From: Bradyrhizobium diazoefficiens
Lineage (GTDB): Bacteria; Pseudomonadota; Alphaproteobacteria; Rhizobiales; Xanthobacteraceae
Assembly (NCBI RefSeq): GCF_018131015.1
Contig: NZ_JAFCJJ010000006.1
Location: 186,001 to 250,000, forward strand
Direction: 5' to 3'
DNA: 64,000 bases
Of the stretch, positions 51,972-60,625 are shown one piece after another (positions within the stretch are counted from its first letter, which is position 1; each line of letters begins with the position of its first letter). The notes beneath the pieces are model-generated. The model was not told where the DNA came from. It searched no databases and worked only from the letters and a program-made list of their open reading frames with translations. Made by a program: the position numbers and the translations under genes.

Positions 51972-53486
51972 GTGACAGCCGCAGCGCAGCGACGGCGCGC
52001 AACTTGGCAGATCCTGCTGTTTTCGGCGGGACTGTTGGTGCTGACCGTGATCAGTGCGGGGTCCGTCTACCTCGTCAACAAGGCGCGAGATGACAACGCA
52101 TGGGTGGTTCACACCATCGAGGTTGAGAACCAGGTCAACTCGCTGCTGCTCGAGGTCCGGCGAGCCGAGAGTGGCGCCCGCGGCTATCTCCTCACCAACG
52201 GACCGGAGTTCCTGTCCGACCACCAGAAGGCGGTCGCGGAAATCATCCCGGCGCTCGACAAGCTCACCCGCCTCGTCGGCGACAACCCCGTCCAGCGCGA
52301 CGGCATCGAGAGGCTCAGTGCAGCCATCGAGGCGCGGCTCGGCCAGTTTGGGCAGGAGGTGGACCTGGTCCGGCAAGGGCAGCCGGAACGCGCCACTGCC
52401 ATGGTGCGCGAGGCCGCCGCGCAGAACGTCACGGCTACGATCCGCCAGATCGCGGACGGGATGATGCGGGAGGAGGAACGGCTGTTCCGGCTCCGCTCGG
52501 CAAATTCCGACCGCAGCCAGACCCTGGCGGCCTCGATGACCGGCATCGGCTCCGGCCTCGTCGTCGTCCTCGCCCTCATCTCGATCTTTCTGGTGCGACG
52601 CTCGGCCCGGGCCCGCGACGACGCCGAGGCGCGTCTGCGCGATGCCAACGTCAATCTCGAGGCTGTGGTCGATGAACGTACGGCGGACCTGCGCGAAGCC
52701 AATAACGAGATCCAGCGCTTTGCCTATATCGTCAGCCACGACCTGCGCTCGCCCCTCGTCAACATCATGGGCTTCACCAGCGAGCTCGAAGAGCTTGGAG
52801 GCGACATTTTCCGCCGGATCGGCGGGCTCTCCCACGTCGCCGCGGACGGGCCGCCGCTCGCTTCGGGGGAGATCGCGCTGGAAGGCCCGGACAAGCAGCT
52901 TTCCGCGGATTTTTCTGAGGCCCTCGGCTTCATCAAGTCGTCGATCGCCAAGATGGACCGCCTGATCTCGGCCATTCTCCACCTCACAAGGGAGGGCCGC
53001 CGCGAATTCGAGCCCGAAAAGATAGACACGCGCGAATTTGTCACAACCGTCGTTTCGACGCTGGCCCACCAGGCTGCCGAAGCTCACGCCACGATCCAGG
53101 TCGAGCCGCTGCCGAATATCATCAGCGACCGCCTTGCGCTCGAGCAGATCTTCTCCAATCTGATAGACAACGCGATCAAGTATCTGAGGGACGGCGTGGC
53201 CGGCGAGATCAGGATTCGCGGGCGGACCAAGCTCGGTTACGCCATCTTTGAAATCAGCGACAACGGCCGCGGCATCGATCCGAAGGATCATCAGCGGATT
53301 TTCGACCTGTTCCGCCGTGCGGGACTTCAGGACAGGCCCGGCCAGGGCATCGGTCTTGCGCATGTGCGTGCACTTGTGCGTCGCCTCGGCGGCACAATGT
53401 CGGTATCGTCGGAACTGAACGCGGGCAGCACCTTCACGATCACGCTGCCCATCACCTGGAACGCCAGCAACCGGAACGCCGAATGA
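51972..53486 (+). CDS. CHASE3-type sensor histidine kinase
   Basis: 504 aa. Two membrane helices (about 12-35 and 190-208) enclose a periplasmic CHASE3-like helical domain (TIEVENQVNSLLLEVRRAESGARGYLLT). After a coiled-coil linker comes HisKA with phospho-acceptor His256 in FAYIVSHDLRSPLVN, then HATPase (NLIDNAIKY N box, DNGRGID, GQGIGLAHV). About 35 residues are inserted between the two dimerisation helices (275-312), which is unusual. GTG start at 51972. The stop overlaps the next gene by 4 nt. Signal unknown; expressed under the EcfG-type promoter. Confidence 0.92.
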   Translation: MTAAAQRRRATWQILLFSAGLLVLTVISAGSVYLVNKARDDNAWVVHTIEVENQVNSLLLEVRRAESGARGYLLTNGPEFLSDHQKAVAEIIPALDKLTRLVGDNPVQRDGIERLSAAIEARLGQFGQEVDLVRQGQPERATAMVREAAAQNVTATIRQIADGMMREEERLFRLRSANSDRSQTLAASMTGIGSGLVVVLALISIFLVRRSARARDDAEARLRDANVNLEAVVDERTADLREANNEIQRFAYIVSHDLRSPLVNIMGFTSELEELGGDIFRRIGGLSHVAADGPPLASGEIALEGPDKQLSADFSEALGFIKSSIAKMDRLISAILHLTREGRREFEPEKIDTREFVTTVVSTLAHQAAEAHATIQVEPLPNIISDRLALEQIFSNLIDNAIKYLRDGVAGEIRIRGRTKLGYAIFEISDNGRGIDPKDHQRIFDLFRRAGLQDRPGQGIGLAHVRALVRRLGGTMSVSSELNAGSTFTITLPITWNASNRNAE

Positions 53487-53923
53487 CCCAGCCTGTCAGC
53501 ATCATCATGATCGAGGACGACGAAGGGCACGCCCGGCTGATCGAGCGCAACATCCGCCGCTCCGGCGTCAACAACGAGATCGTCCCCTTCACCAACGGCA
53601 CGGACGCCATGAAGCACCTGTTCGGCGCCGACGGCTCTGGCCTCGTGCAGAAGGGCAATGCGCTGCTGATCCTGCTCGACCTCAATCTGCCCGACATGAC
53701 GGGCATCAACATCCTGAAGCAGATCAAGGAAAACAAATACCTGAAGGCTTCGCCCGTGGTGGTTCTCACCACCACGGACGACTCCCAGGAGATCAAGCGT
53801 TGCTACGAGCTCGGCTGCAATGTCTACATCACCAAGCCGGTCAATTACGAGAATTTCGCCAACGCCATCCGGCAGCTCGGTCTTTTCTTCTCGGTCATCC
53901 AGGTCCCGCCCGCCGCCACATGA
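53483..53923 (+). CDS. Single-domain response regulator (receiver only)
   Basis: 146 aa. The receiver shows acidic pair EDDE near the N-terminus, phospho-acceptor Asp in LILLDLNLPDMTG, Thr in LTTTDD and Lys in ITKPVNYENF. This form, with ENKYLKASPVVVLTTTDD, is the Rcp1-like subgroup that commonly partners CHASE3 or phytochrome kinases. No output domain, so it is an intermediate in a relay. Its start and stop each overlap neighbours by 4 nt (ATGA), indicating strict translational coupling. Confidence 0.93.
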   Translation: MTQPVSIIMIEDDEGHARLIERNIRRSGVNNEIVPFTNGTDAMKHLFGADGSGLVQKGNALLILLDLNLPDMTGINILKQIKENKYLKASPVVVLTTTDDSQEIKRCYELGCNVYITKPVNYENFANAIRQLGLFFSVIQVPPAAT

Positions 53924-55023
53924 ACCAGCGAACGCCAACCCTGCTCTATATCGACGACGACGAAACGCTGGCGCGCCTCGTCGATCGCGGCCTGACGCGG
54001 CGCGGCTACAAGGTCGTCCATGCCGCCAGCGGCGAGGACGGGCTGGAGCGCATCCGCCGCGCGGTGACGGAGCGCTCGATCGACGTCGTGGCGCTCGACC
54101 AGTTCATGCCGGGTCTCGACGGGCTCGAGACGCTGGAGCAGATCATGGCGATCCCGGATGCGCCGCCGGTGGTGTTCGTCACGGCCGCGCAGGATTCCAG
54201 CATCGCGGTCACCGCGCTGAAGGCCGGTGCTGCCGACTATCTCGTCAAGGACGTCAAGGGCGACTTCATCCCGCTGCTGCACGTCGCGGCCGAGGGAGCG
54301 CTGCGCCAGGCCGAGTTGCAGCGGGCGCGCGAGGAAGCCGAAGCCGAGGTCCATGCCTCGCGCGACCGCTATGCCGCGCTTGCCGCCGAGCGCGAGCTGT
54401 TGCTGCGCGAGGTCAACCACCGCGTCGGCAACTCGCTCCAGATCATCGCCTCGCTGCTGCACCTGCAGGCGAGCTCCGCCGCCCAGGACGAGGTCAAGGC
54501 GGCGCTGACCAACGCGATGGGCCGCGTCGCCGCGGTGGCCCAGGTGCACCGCCGCCTCTACACCTCGCAGGATCTGAAGAGCGTGGTGCTGAACCAATAC
54601 CTGGACTCGCTGCTGGAAGATTTGCGCCGCTCCGCCGAGGGCAACCGGATGTCGCGGCTGACGCTGAAGGCCGAGCCGATCGAGATCGATCCGGACCGCG
54701 CCGTCGCCGTCGGCATCATCGTCAACGAGCTGGTGATGAACGCGGTGAAATACGCCTACCCCGATGGCGCCGGCCCGATCCATGTCGAGCTGACCTCAGA
54801 GGGCAACGACCTCATGCTGTCCATCACCGACGACGGCGTCGGCGACAACGTCAAGGCCGATCCGCGCTCGACCGGCATGGGCCAGCGCATCGTCGCGGCG
54901 ATGGCCACCAAGCTCGACGCCTCCGTCACGCGCGATCCCGCGCACACCGGAACCCGCGTCGTGCTGAGGTTCGGCCGCCTGCCCGCTTCGCCCGACCGGA
55001 CCAGCAGCGCTGCGGCGAGTTGA
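53920..55023 (+). CDS. Hybrid receiver-HisKA_2 histidine kinase
   Basis: 367 aa, soluble. Residues 1-125 form a receiver (YIDDDETLAR; Asp in VALDQFMPGLDGL; Lys in YLVKDVKGDF). A coiled coil then leads to a HisKA_2 dimerisation domain with the phospho-His in REVNHRVGNSLQIIASLLHLQA and a HATPase (IIVNELVMNAVKYAYPDG, STGMGQRIV). Kinases of the HisKA_2/HWE class are the established phosphodonors for PhyR, the anti-anti-sigma factor that frees EcfG. Last gene of the three-gene unit; aat starts 57 bp later. Confidence 0.92.
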   Translation: MNQRTPTLLYIDDDETLARLVDRGLTRRGYKVVHAASGEDGLERIRRAVTERSIDVVALDQFMPGLDGLETLEQIMAIPDAPPVVFVTAAQDSSIAVTALKAGAADYLVKDVKGDFIPLLHVAAEGALRQAELQRAREEAEAEVHASRDRYAALAAERELLLREVNHRVGNSLQIIASLLHLQASSAAQDEVKAALTNAMGRVAAVAQVHRRLYTSQDLKSVVLNQYLDSLLEDLRRSAEGNRMSRLTLKAEPIEIDPDRAVAVGIIVNELVMNAVKYAYPDGAGPIHVELTSEGNDLMLSITDDGVGDNVKADPRSTGMGQRIVAAMATKLDASVTRDPAHTGTRVVLRFGRLPASPDRTSSAAAS

Positions 55024-55080
55024 TCGCAGCCGGGATTGCCCCATCGCACGCGCAGCGTGATCCTGCTATTGTCGCACTCC

Positions 55081-55761
55081 ATGACTTCGCGCGATTCCGC
55101 CTCGTCTGAAATCACGCCCGCCGTGCTGCTGCGCGCCTATGCCTGCGGCATCTTCCCGATGGCCGAAAGCGCCGACGATCCGACGCTGTTCTGGGTCGAG
55201 CCGGAAATGCGCGGCGTCATCCCGCTCGATGGCTTTCGCGTGGCATCGCGGCTCGCGCGCACCGTGCGTTCGGACAATTTTCGTGTCACCGTCAACACCG
55301 CGTTCAAGGCCACCATGGCCGGCTGCGCCGCCCCGCAGGTCGGACGCGAGGACACCTGGATCAACAAGCGCATCCGCGACCTCTATGGCGGCCTGTTCGA
55401 GCTCGGTCATTGCCACAGTGTCGAGGCCTGGCAGGGCGAGGATCTTGTCGGCGGCCTTTATGGCGTGAGCCTGGGCCGCGCCTTCTTCGGCGAAAGCATG
55501 TTCCACACCGCGCGCGATGCCTCGAAGGTCGCGCTGGTGCATCTGGTCGCGCGGCTCATCCATGGCGGCTTTGAGCTGCTCGACACACAATACGTCACCG
55601 AGCATCTGAAGAGCTTTGGCGCAGTGGAGATTTCGCGGCGGCGCTACACCGCGCTGCTCGACAAGGCGCTCGCGGGCGAGCCTGGCGATTTCCTGAAGCT
55701 CTCCGCCGGCGAAGCGATCCCGGGCGCGCGCGCGCTCGAAATCATCGCCGCGCGGCAATGA
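55081..55761 (+). CDS. aat: Leucyl/phenylalanyl-tRNA-protein transferase
   Basis: 226 aa. Family marks: [73 protein letters not shown] and [16 protein letters not shown]. Adds Leu or Phe to proteins with N-terminal Arg or Lys, marking them for ClpAP by the N-end rule. Start at ATG 55081; the frame is open a little further upstream without an RBS. Confidence 0.95.
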   Translation: MTSRDSASSEITPAVLLRAYACGIFPMAESADDPTLFWVEPEMRGVIPLDGFRVASRLARTVRSDNFRVTVNTAFKATMAGCAAPQVGREDTWINKRIRDLYGGLFELGHCHSVEAWQGEDLVGGLYGVSLGRAFFGESMFHTARDASKVALVHLVARLIHGGFELLDTQYVTEHLKSFGAVEISRRRYTALLDKALAGEPGDFLKLSAGEAIPGARALEIIAARQ

Positions 55762-55770
55762 CTGGAAATA

Positions 55771-56802
55771 TCAGCGGCCGAACCCGGGGAAATTGAACAG
55801 GCCCGGCTGCTGCTGTGGCGGCGGAGGTGGAGGCGGCGGCGCCTGCTGCTGCATCGGCGGCAGGGGCTGCGGCGGTCGCTGCTGCACGGCCTGCTTGGGC
55901 GCGGCCTTCTTCTGGGCGGCCGGCGGCGGCGGAGGCGCGGGCTTGCTCGCGGGATCGGGCGCGGCCGTCGCGACGGTCTGCTGCGGCTCTTTGCAGTCGG
56001 TGAGCCAGATGTCGTAGATCGGATGCTCGACGCCGTGCAGGCCGGGGCTCGCGGCATACATCCAGCCCGAGAAGATTCGCTTCACCTCGCCCTGCAGGGT
56101 GATCTCGTCGACCTCGACGAAGGCGTCGGTGTTGGCGGCCTCGGTCGCCGGGCGCGTGTAGCAGGCGTCGGTTTTGACGCGCAGCGCGCCGAACTGCACG
56201 GTCTCGCCGATCTCCTCGTCGAAATTGATGATGCGTCCGGTGATCTTGTCGAGGCCCGAGAAGGTCGCCTTCTTGTTCACGATCTTCTGGGCCGGCGGCT
56301 CGGTCACGACCTCGTCGCCCGGCTGCAGGCTCGCCGGCGTCTGCGGCACGGGACCGCCGGGCGCGCCCTTCTGCTGCGGCTGGCGCTGACCGGGCGCAGC
56401 CGGGGCGCCCGGCGGATTGGGCATCGCGACGGCGGGCGGCTGGTTCGGCGGGGCGGCGGCGGAGCCTGGCGGCGGCGCCAGGGGCTGGGTCTCGACCGGC
56501 CCCGGCATCACATTACCCTGCCGGCCCGGCGGTGGCGGCATCGGACGCGACGGCAGCACGCGGCCCTGCGGCGGCAGCTCGGGGACCTCTTCGTCGTCGT
56601 CCGGGACGATCTGCGGCTGCGGCTGGCCACGGGGAATGCTGCCCGGCGGCCGCGGCGGCGGATCGGAGAAGATCGTGCCGATCTGCGCCCGCGCCGGCGT
56701 CGCAACCGTCAAGGCGGCGGCGAGCAGCGCCGCAAGACCTGTCAACGTGAGGGTTTTGAGCATCTGGCGCGGCTTCAACAGCGAATCGGGTTCGTTGGAC
56801 AT
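55771..56802 (-). CDS. DUF2155 family exported protein, Pro-rich
   Basis: 343 aa. A signal-like hydrophobic segment (TLTGLAALLAAALTVATPARAQ) follows an N-terminal extension of about 13; an internal ATG at 56763 would start just before it. A long Pro/Gly/Gln-rich stretch (about 55-165) precedes the DUF2155 core (KATFSGLDKITGRIINFDEEIGETVQFGALRVKTDACYTRP) and a second Pro-rich tail with a poly-Pro run at about 320. DUF2155 proteins are alphaproteobacterial and often neighbour aat and complex I accessory genes; function unknown. Convergent with aat. Confidence 0.88.
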   Translation of the reverse strand: MSNEPDSLLKPRQMLKTLTLTGLAALLAAALTVATPARAQIGTIFSDPPPRPPGSIPRGQPQPQIVPDDDEEVPELPPQGRVLPSRPMPPPPGRQGNVMPGPVETQPLAPPPGSAAAPPNQPPAVAMPNPPGAPAAPGQRQPQQKGAPGGPVPQTPASLQPGDEVVTEPPAQKIVNKKATFSGLDKITGRIINFDEEIGETVQFGALRVKTDACYTRPATEAANTDAFVEVDEITLQGEVKRIFSGWMYAASPGLHGVEHPIYDIWLTDCKEPQQTVATAAPDPASKPAPPPPPAAQKKAAPKQAVQQRPPQPLPPMQQQAPPPPPPPPQQQPGLFNFPGFGR

Positions 56803-57005
56803 TCTACAGGGGATACCGCCGCTCGCAGGCCATGGGGTTAACACGGCGAATGAGGCGGGGAAAGGGCGGCCAATCGTCCGCGCCCGCCGACGGCTGGCGG
56901 GATCGACCCCGGGGTGGAATAGTCGGGCCGCCTCTCACCGCCGCTGCGACGGACATCGCCCCAAAATCAGGTCCAGCGACCCGCAAAGCCCGCAAGGTCT
57001 GTTCC

Positions 57006-57953
57006 ATGCCCGTCCAGCTCGATCCCGACGCCGCCGCCGTCTACAAGGCCTTCCTTGAGGCTGCCCGACCCGGTTACGAGACCCTGACCGCAGCCGAGGC
57101 GCGCGCCTCCTTCCTCCAGGCCCGCCCTGCCACCAATCCCGAACCGCCGGAACTGGCCCGGGTCGCGCCGCTCTCGATCCCGGCGCCGCACGGCGCGATC
57201 CCCGCGCGCATCTATGTGCCGACCGAACCGCGGCAGCGTGACGGATTGTCGCCCGCGCTGGTGTTCTTCCACGGCGGCGGCTGGGTGGTCGGTGATCTCG
57301 ACTCCCACGACGTCGTCTGCCGCCAGCTGGCCGATGCCGGCGCGCTGGTCGTGATCGCGATCGATTATCGCCGCGCCCCCGAGCACAAGTTCCCCGCCGC
57401 GGTGGAGGATGCCATCGCCGCAACCCGGTGGATCGCAGCGAATGCGCGCGAGCTCGGTGTCGATGCCGCGTGCGTCTCAATCGGCGGCGACAGCGCCGGC
57501 GGCAATCTCGCCGCCGTCGTCGCGCTCGCTGCGCGCGAGGACAACGGCCCTGCAATTGCGGCCCAGCTTCTGATCTATCCGGCGGTCGATTTCGCCATGA
57601 CCCACGGCTCTCACAGCGAGCCCGAAACCAGCGTGCTGCTGACGCATGCGGTGGTCCGCTGGTTCCGCGATCACTATCTCAACGGCACCGCCGACATCCA
57701 CGACTGGCGCGCCTCGCCGGCGCGGGCGAACAACCTCGCCGGACTGCCGCCGGCCTATGTGCTCACCGCCGGTGCCGATCCCCTGCGCGATGAAGGCGAA
57801 GACTATGCCGCGCGCCTGAAACAGGCCGGCGTGAGCGTGGCCTACAAGCACCTGCCGGGTCAGTTCCACGGCTTCCTCACCATGGGCAAGCTGTTGCCGC
57901 AAGCCAACACCGCTGTGCGCGAGATCGGCGCGTGGCTGAAGGGATTGGGCTGA
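57006..57953 (+). CDS. Alpha/beta hydrolase, HSL-type esterase
   Basis: 315 aa, no signal peptide. HSL family features: oxyanion motif FFHGGGWVVGD, nucleophile GGDSAGGNLAA, Asp in GADPLRDEGEDYA, His in GQFHGFLTM. Probably an acyl esterase or lipase on small soluble esters. Start at ATG 57006 where MPVQLDPDAAAVYK begins; upstream frame is not coding. It converges on the GlxA-type regulator gene, 12 bp away. First gene of an apparent insertion between DUF2155 and NDUFA12 genes. Confidence 0.92.
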   Translation: MPVQLDPDAAAVYKAFLEAARPGYETLTAAEARASFLQARPATNPEPPELARVAPLSIPAPHGAIPARIYVPTEPRQRDGLSPALVFFHGGGWVVGDLDSHDVVCRQLADAGALVVIAIDYRRAPEHKFPAAVEDAIAATRWIAANARELGVDAACVSIGGDSAGGNLAAVVALAAREDNGPAIAAQLLIYPAVDFAMTHGSHSEPETSVLLTHAVVRWFRDHYLNGTADIHDWRASPARANNLAGLPPAYVLTAGADPLRDEGEDYAARLKQAGVSVAYKHLPGQFHGFLTMGKLLPQANTAVREIGAWLKGLG

Positions 57954-57965
57954 CGACGCCTGCTG

Positions 57966-58904
57966 TCACCCCGCCCGCGCTGCGCGCCGCAGCGCCTGCG
58001 GCGGCTGGCCGAAGGCGCGGATGAAGGCGCGACGCATGCGCTCGGGATCGCCGAAGCCGGTGGCGTGCGCGACGAGCTCGATCCCCTCGCGCGAGGACTG
58101 CACGCGCTCGCGCGCGACCTCGATCCGCAACCGCTCGATCGCCTTCGACGGCGTGGTGCCGGTCTCGGCGGTGAAGGCGCGGGCAAAGTGCCGCGCGCTC
58201 ATGCCGGCACGGTCGGCGAGGTCTTCGACCGTCAGCGGCGCATGGAGATTTTCCCGCGCCCAGGACAGCAGCGCGCCGAAGCGGCCGTTCGGCGTCTTCA
58301 ACTCCAGCAGCGAGGAGAATTGCGACTGACCGCCGCTGCGGCGATGGTAGAGCACGAGCTGGCGCGCGGTCGCTTGCGCGATCTCCTCGCCGTGGTCCTC
58401 TGTGACCATCGCAAGCGCGAGGTCGATGCCCGCGGTGATGCCGGCGGAGGTCCACACATTGCCGTCGCGGGTAAAAATCTGGTCGGGCTCGAACTTCACC
58501 TTCGGATAGCGCGCGACGAAATCGCGCGTGCGGCCCCAATGCGTGGTGGCGCGGCGGCCGTCGAGCAGGCCCGCCTCGGCCAGCACATAGGCGCCCGAAC
58601 AGACGCTGGCGATCCGCACGCCGCGCTTCACCAGCCGCTGGATGAAGGCGCGCGTCACCTCGCAGCGCGCGGCCTCGGCCACGCCCGCACCGCCCGCCAC
58701 GACCAGCGTCGTGATCGCGTTCGCGGACCTGAAGTCGCGCGCCATCATCTCGACGCCTGAGGAACTGCGGACCGGCCCCGCCTCCGCCGCCAGCACGCGG
58801 ATCGCGGGCGGCTTGCCGAAGGCGCGCGCCGCGATCTCGAACACCGAGATCGGGCCGGCGGCATCGAGCAGCTGGAAATCCGGAAAGATCAGGATGCCGA
58901 TCAT
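57966..58904 (-). CDS. GlxA-family transcriptional regulator (PfpI-like + AraC HTH)
   Basis: 312 aa. N-terminal DJ-1/PfpI-like domain (ILIFPDFQLLDAAGPISVFEIAARAFG, nucleophile region ASVCSGAYVLAEAGLLDG) joined to an AraC-type DNA-binding domain (LTVEDLADRAGMSARHFARAFTAETGTTPSKAI, then HATGFGDPERMRRAFIRAFGQPP). Such proteins sense small nitrogenous metabolites. Divergent from a stand-alone PfpI-family gene; a 10-bp inverted repeat with 15-bp spacer sits between them, a probable binding site for this protein. Confidence 0.93.
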   Translation of the reverse strand: MIGILIFPDFQLLDAAGPISVFEIAARAFGKPPAIRVLAAEAGPVRSSSGVEMMARDFRSANAITTLVVAGGAGVAEAARCEVTRAFIQRLVKRGVRIASVCSGAYVLAEAGLLDGRRATTHWGRTRDFVARYPKVKFEPDQIFTRDGNVWTSAGITAGIDLALAMVTEDHGEEIAQATARQLVLYHRRSGGQSQFSSLLELKTPNGRFGALLSWARENLHAPLTVEDLADRAGMSARHFARAFTAETGTTPSKAIERLRIEVARERVQSSREGIELVAHATGFGDPERMRRAFIRAFGQPPQALRRAARAG

Positions 58905-58910
58905 AGCTCA

Positions 58911-58945
58911 TGTCCGAAATAGAGGGATTTATGCCATTTCGGACA
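58911..58945. promoter_or_regulatory. Inverted-repeat operator between GlxA regulator and PfpI gene
   Basis: TGTCCGAAAT (58911-58920) and its exact complement ATTTCGGACA (58936-58945) separated by 15 bp. The first arm lies 7 bp from the regulator start, the second 52 bp from the PfpI start. Half-site centres are 25 bp apart. Confidence 0.7.
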
Positions 58946-58996
58946 GAACAGCACCATGCCAGTCTGCTCCCGTCAAGCGCAACGTTGGAGGTTCTC

Positions 58997-59683
58997 ATGT
59001 CGGCACCGCTCCAGATCGGACTTTTGGTATTCCCACACGTCACCCAGCTCGACTTCACCGGTCCGTTGCAGGTGTTCTCCTCCGTGCCCGGCGCAAAACT
59101 GCACCTGATCTGGAAGACGCTGGATCCGGTGCCGAGCGATTCCGTGCTGATGCTGACGCCGACCACGACGTTTGCCGACTGCCCGCAACTGGACGTCATC
59201 TGCATCCCTGGCGGCTTCGGCACCGACGCGCTCCTCAACGACGAGGAGACGCTGGACTTCGTGCGCAAGCAGGCTGCGAGCGCCAGATTCGTCACGTCGG
59301 TCTGCACGGGATCGCTGGTGCTGGGCGCGGCCGGGCTCCTCAAGGGCTACAATGCCGCCACCCATTGGAGTGCAATGGAGATGCTGGCGCTGTTCGGCGC
59401 GACGCCGACCAAGACGCGCGTCTGCATCGATCGAAACCGCGTGACCGGTGGTGGTGTCACCGCAGGAATCGATTTCGCGCTGACGCTGGTATCGCTGCTG
59501 GTCGATCGCACCACCGCCGAGGCCATTCAGCTCCGCCTCGAATACAATCCCGCACCGCCCTTTAGTGCCGGCTCGCCGGATACCGCGCCCGCCGAGGTGC
59601 TCGTGCTCATGAAGGAGCGCGTCGCGCCGTGGCAGGCACGCCGCCTCGATGCCGCCAGGCGCGCGGCCGAGCGGGTGATGTAG
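58997..59683 (+). CDS. DJ-1/PfpI family protein, isonitrile hydratase-like
   Basis: 228 aa. Class I glutamine amidotransferase-like fold: LQIGLLVFPHVTQLDFTGPLQVFSSVPGA, PGGFGTDALL, the nucleophile elbow [17 protein letters not shown], then ATHWSAMEML, typical of the InhA (isonitrile hydratase) and related group. Could hydrate an isonitrile or act on another small reactive compound. The GGAGG at the right distance fixes the start at 58997; the longer frame from 58910 overlaps the operator. Regulated with the divergent GlxA-type gene. Confidence 0.92.
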   Translation: MSAPLQIGLLVFPHVTQLDFTGPLQVFSSVPGAKLHLIWKTLDPVPSDSVLMLTPTTTFADCPQLDVICIPGGFGTDALLNDEETLDFVRKQAASARFVTSVCTGSLVLGAAGLLKGYNAATHWSAMEMLALFGATPTKTRVCIDRNRVTGGGVTAGIDFALTLVSLLVDRTTAEAIQLRLEYNPAPPFSAGSPDTAPAEVLVLMKERVAPWQARRLDAARRAAERVM

Positions 59684-59737
59684 CATCGGTTCGCTTGCCC
59701 GGGACCCGGTGCAGCGCAACCAAGGCCCAAAAAAGAA

Positions 59738-59767
59738 AAAGGCCGCCCGGTTTCCCAGGCGGCCTTT
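59738..59767 (+). terminator. Terminator after PfpI gene, bidirectional form
   Basis: AAAGGCCGCC (59738-59747), loop of 10, GGCGGCCTTT (59758-59767). The A-rich 5' flank and short T-tract on the other side suggest it can end transcripts from both directions; it lies between convergent genes. Confidence 0.8.
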
Positions 59768-60044
59768 CCTGTCTCACGGCGGCGCACATTCTCATCGGGC
59801 GATGTCGGAGCTTCCAGACCGGGGGCCTATCTCCCGATCGAGTCCTTCCTCGGCGGCCGCTGCATCTCGGGACAGTCGCGAACTGTTGCCCGAACCGAAC
59901 GCGATGGTTTCCCATCTCCGTAAGATGGGATCATTGAGCCGCATCGCTCGCTTGAGGGCAACGGGCGCGCAGCCGCCGTCCCCGCTGTTCCCGTTGTCCA
60001 CAGCGAGGTGAAGCGGATGCGGATGCATCCAATCGGTGTTGAAG
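59768..60044. other. 277-bp gap downstream of NDUFA12
   Basis: No RNA gene or recognised repeat. On the minus strand an in-frame ORF of about 78 codons (ATG near 60025, stop 59792; contains LAVDNGNSGDGG) could be a short gene, but it has no recognisable domain and uses the same frame shadowing common in this GC-rich DNA. Confidence 0.35.
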
Positions 60045-60452
60045 CTAGCCGGGAGTCCAGGGCTGGTAGTCGCCGGTCGCCTTCGGCCGCCGGCCACTGG
60101 CCAGCGTCGAGCCGGACGGGCGATAGGCATTCGGCGTGCCCGTGAGATTCGGCTGGTGCGGCTTTTCCCACTCGCGCGGCTGGTAGCTGAGCTCGGTCGG
60201 CGGCACGTCGACGACGTGGTGCATCCAGCCGTGCCAGTCCGGCGGAATGCGGCTTGCTTCCGCAAGGCCGTTATAGATCACCCAGCGCCGCTCGAAGCCG
60301 AGCGTCGGATCGATCTCGCCGCCGCGGGTGCGGTAGTAGCGGTTGCCCTGCTCGTCCTGGCCGACCAGCTCCCCGAACCGCCGGGTCCAGAGTTGCGTGC
60401 CAAAGGTCTGGCTATTCCACCAGGTGAAGAGCTTGAGAAAGAACTGTTTCAT
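60045..60452 (-). CDS. NDUFA12-type NADH:ubiquinone oxidoreductase accessory subunit
   Basis: 135 aa. WWNSQTFGTQLWTRRFGELVGQDEQGNRYYRTRG followed by RRWVIYNGLAEASRIPPDWHGWMHH is the hallmark of the B17.2/NDUFA12 family, a supernumerary complex I subunit shared by alphaproteobacteria and mitochondria. The Tyr/Pro-rich C-terminus (SYQPREWEKPHQPNLTGTP) is also typical. Complex I genes are not in the window. Confidence 0.94.
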   Translation of the reverse strand: MKQFFLKLFTWWNSQTFGTQLWTRRFGELVGQDEQGNRYYRTRGGEIDPTLGFERRWVIYNGLAEASRIPPDWHGWMHHVVDVPPTELSYQPREWEKPHQPNLTGTPNAYRPSGSTLASGRRPKATGDYQPWTPG

Positions 60453-60574
60453 GCGGCAAGGGCCCTGCTTCGTGAGGCCCTGATGCCATCCGGGCGGTCA
60501 AATGTCCAGTTCCGCGGCCGCGCCTGTCACCATCGCAAATGCCGGGCTTTCGGACGCACAGCGGCGTGATCCCA

Positions 60575-60599
60575 GGAACCAGCGTCCCCTTCTCGGGTT
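60575..60599 (+). promoter_or_regulatory. EcfG-like promoter before BA14K gene
   Basis: GGAAC (60575-60579), 16 nt, GGTT (60596-60599), or GTT with a 17-nt spacer. One base off the CGTT consensus. It lies 26 bp before the ATG of the BA14K gene, so the leader would be short. Confidence 0.55.
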
Positions 60600-60625
60600 G
60601 GACTTTCGGGAAAAGGAGTTGGATC

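Noticed and set aside
59768..60044. tRNA or small RNA in the gap after the PfpI gene
   Set aside because: No cloverleaf, TTCGA-type arm or strong terminator beyond the one at 59738 could be found.
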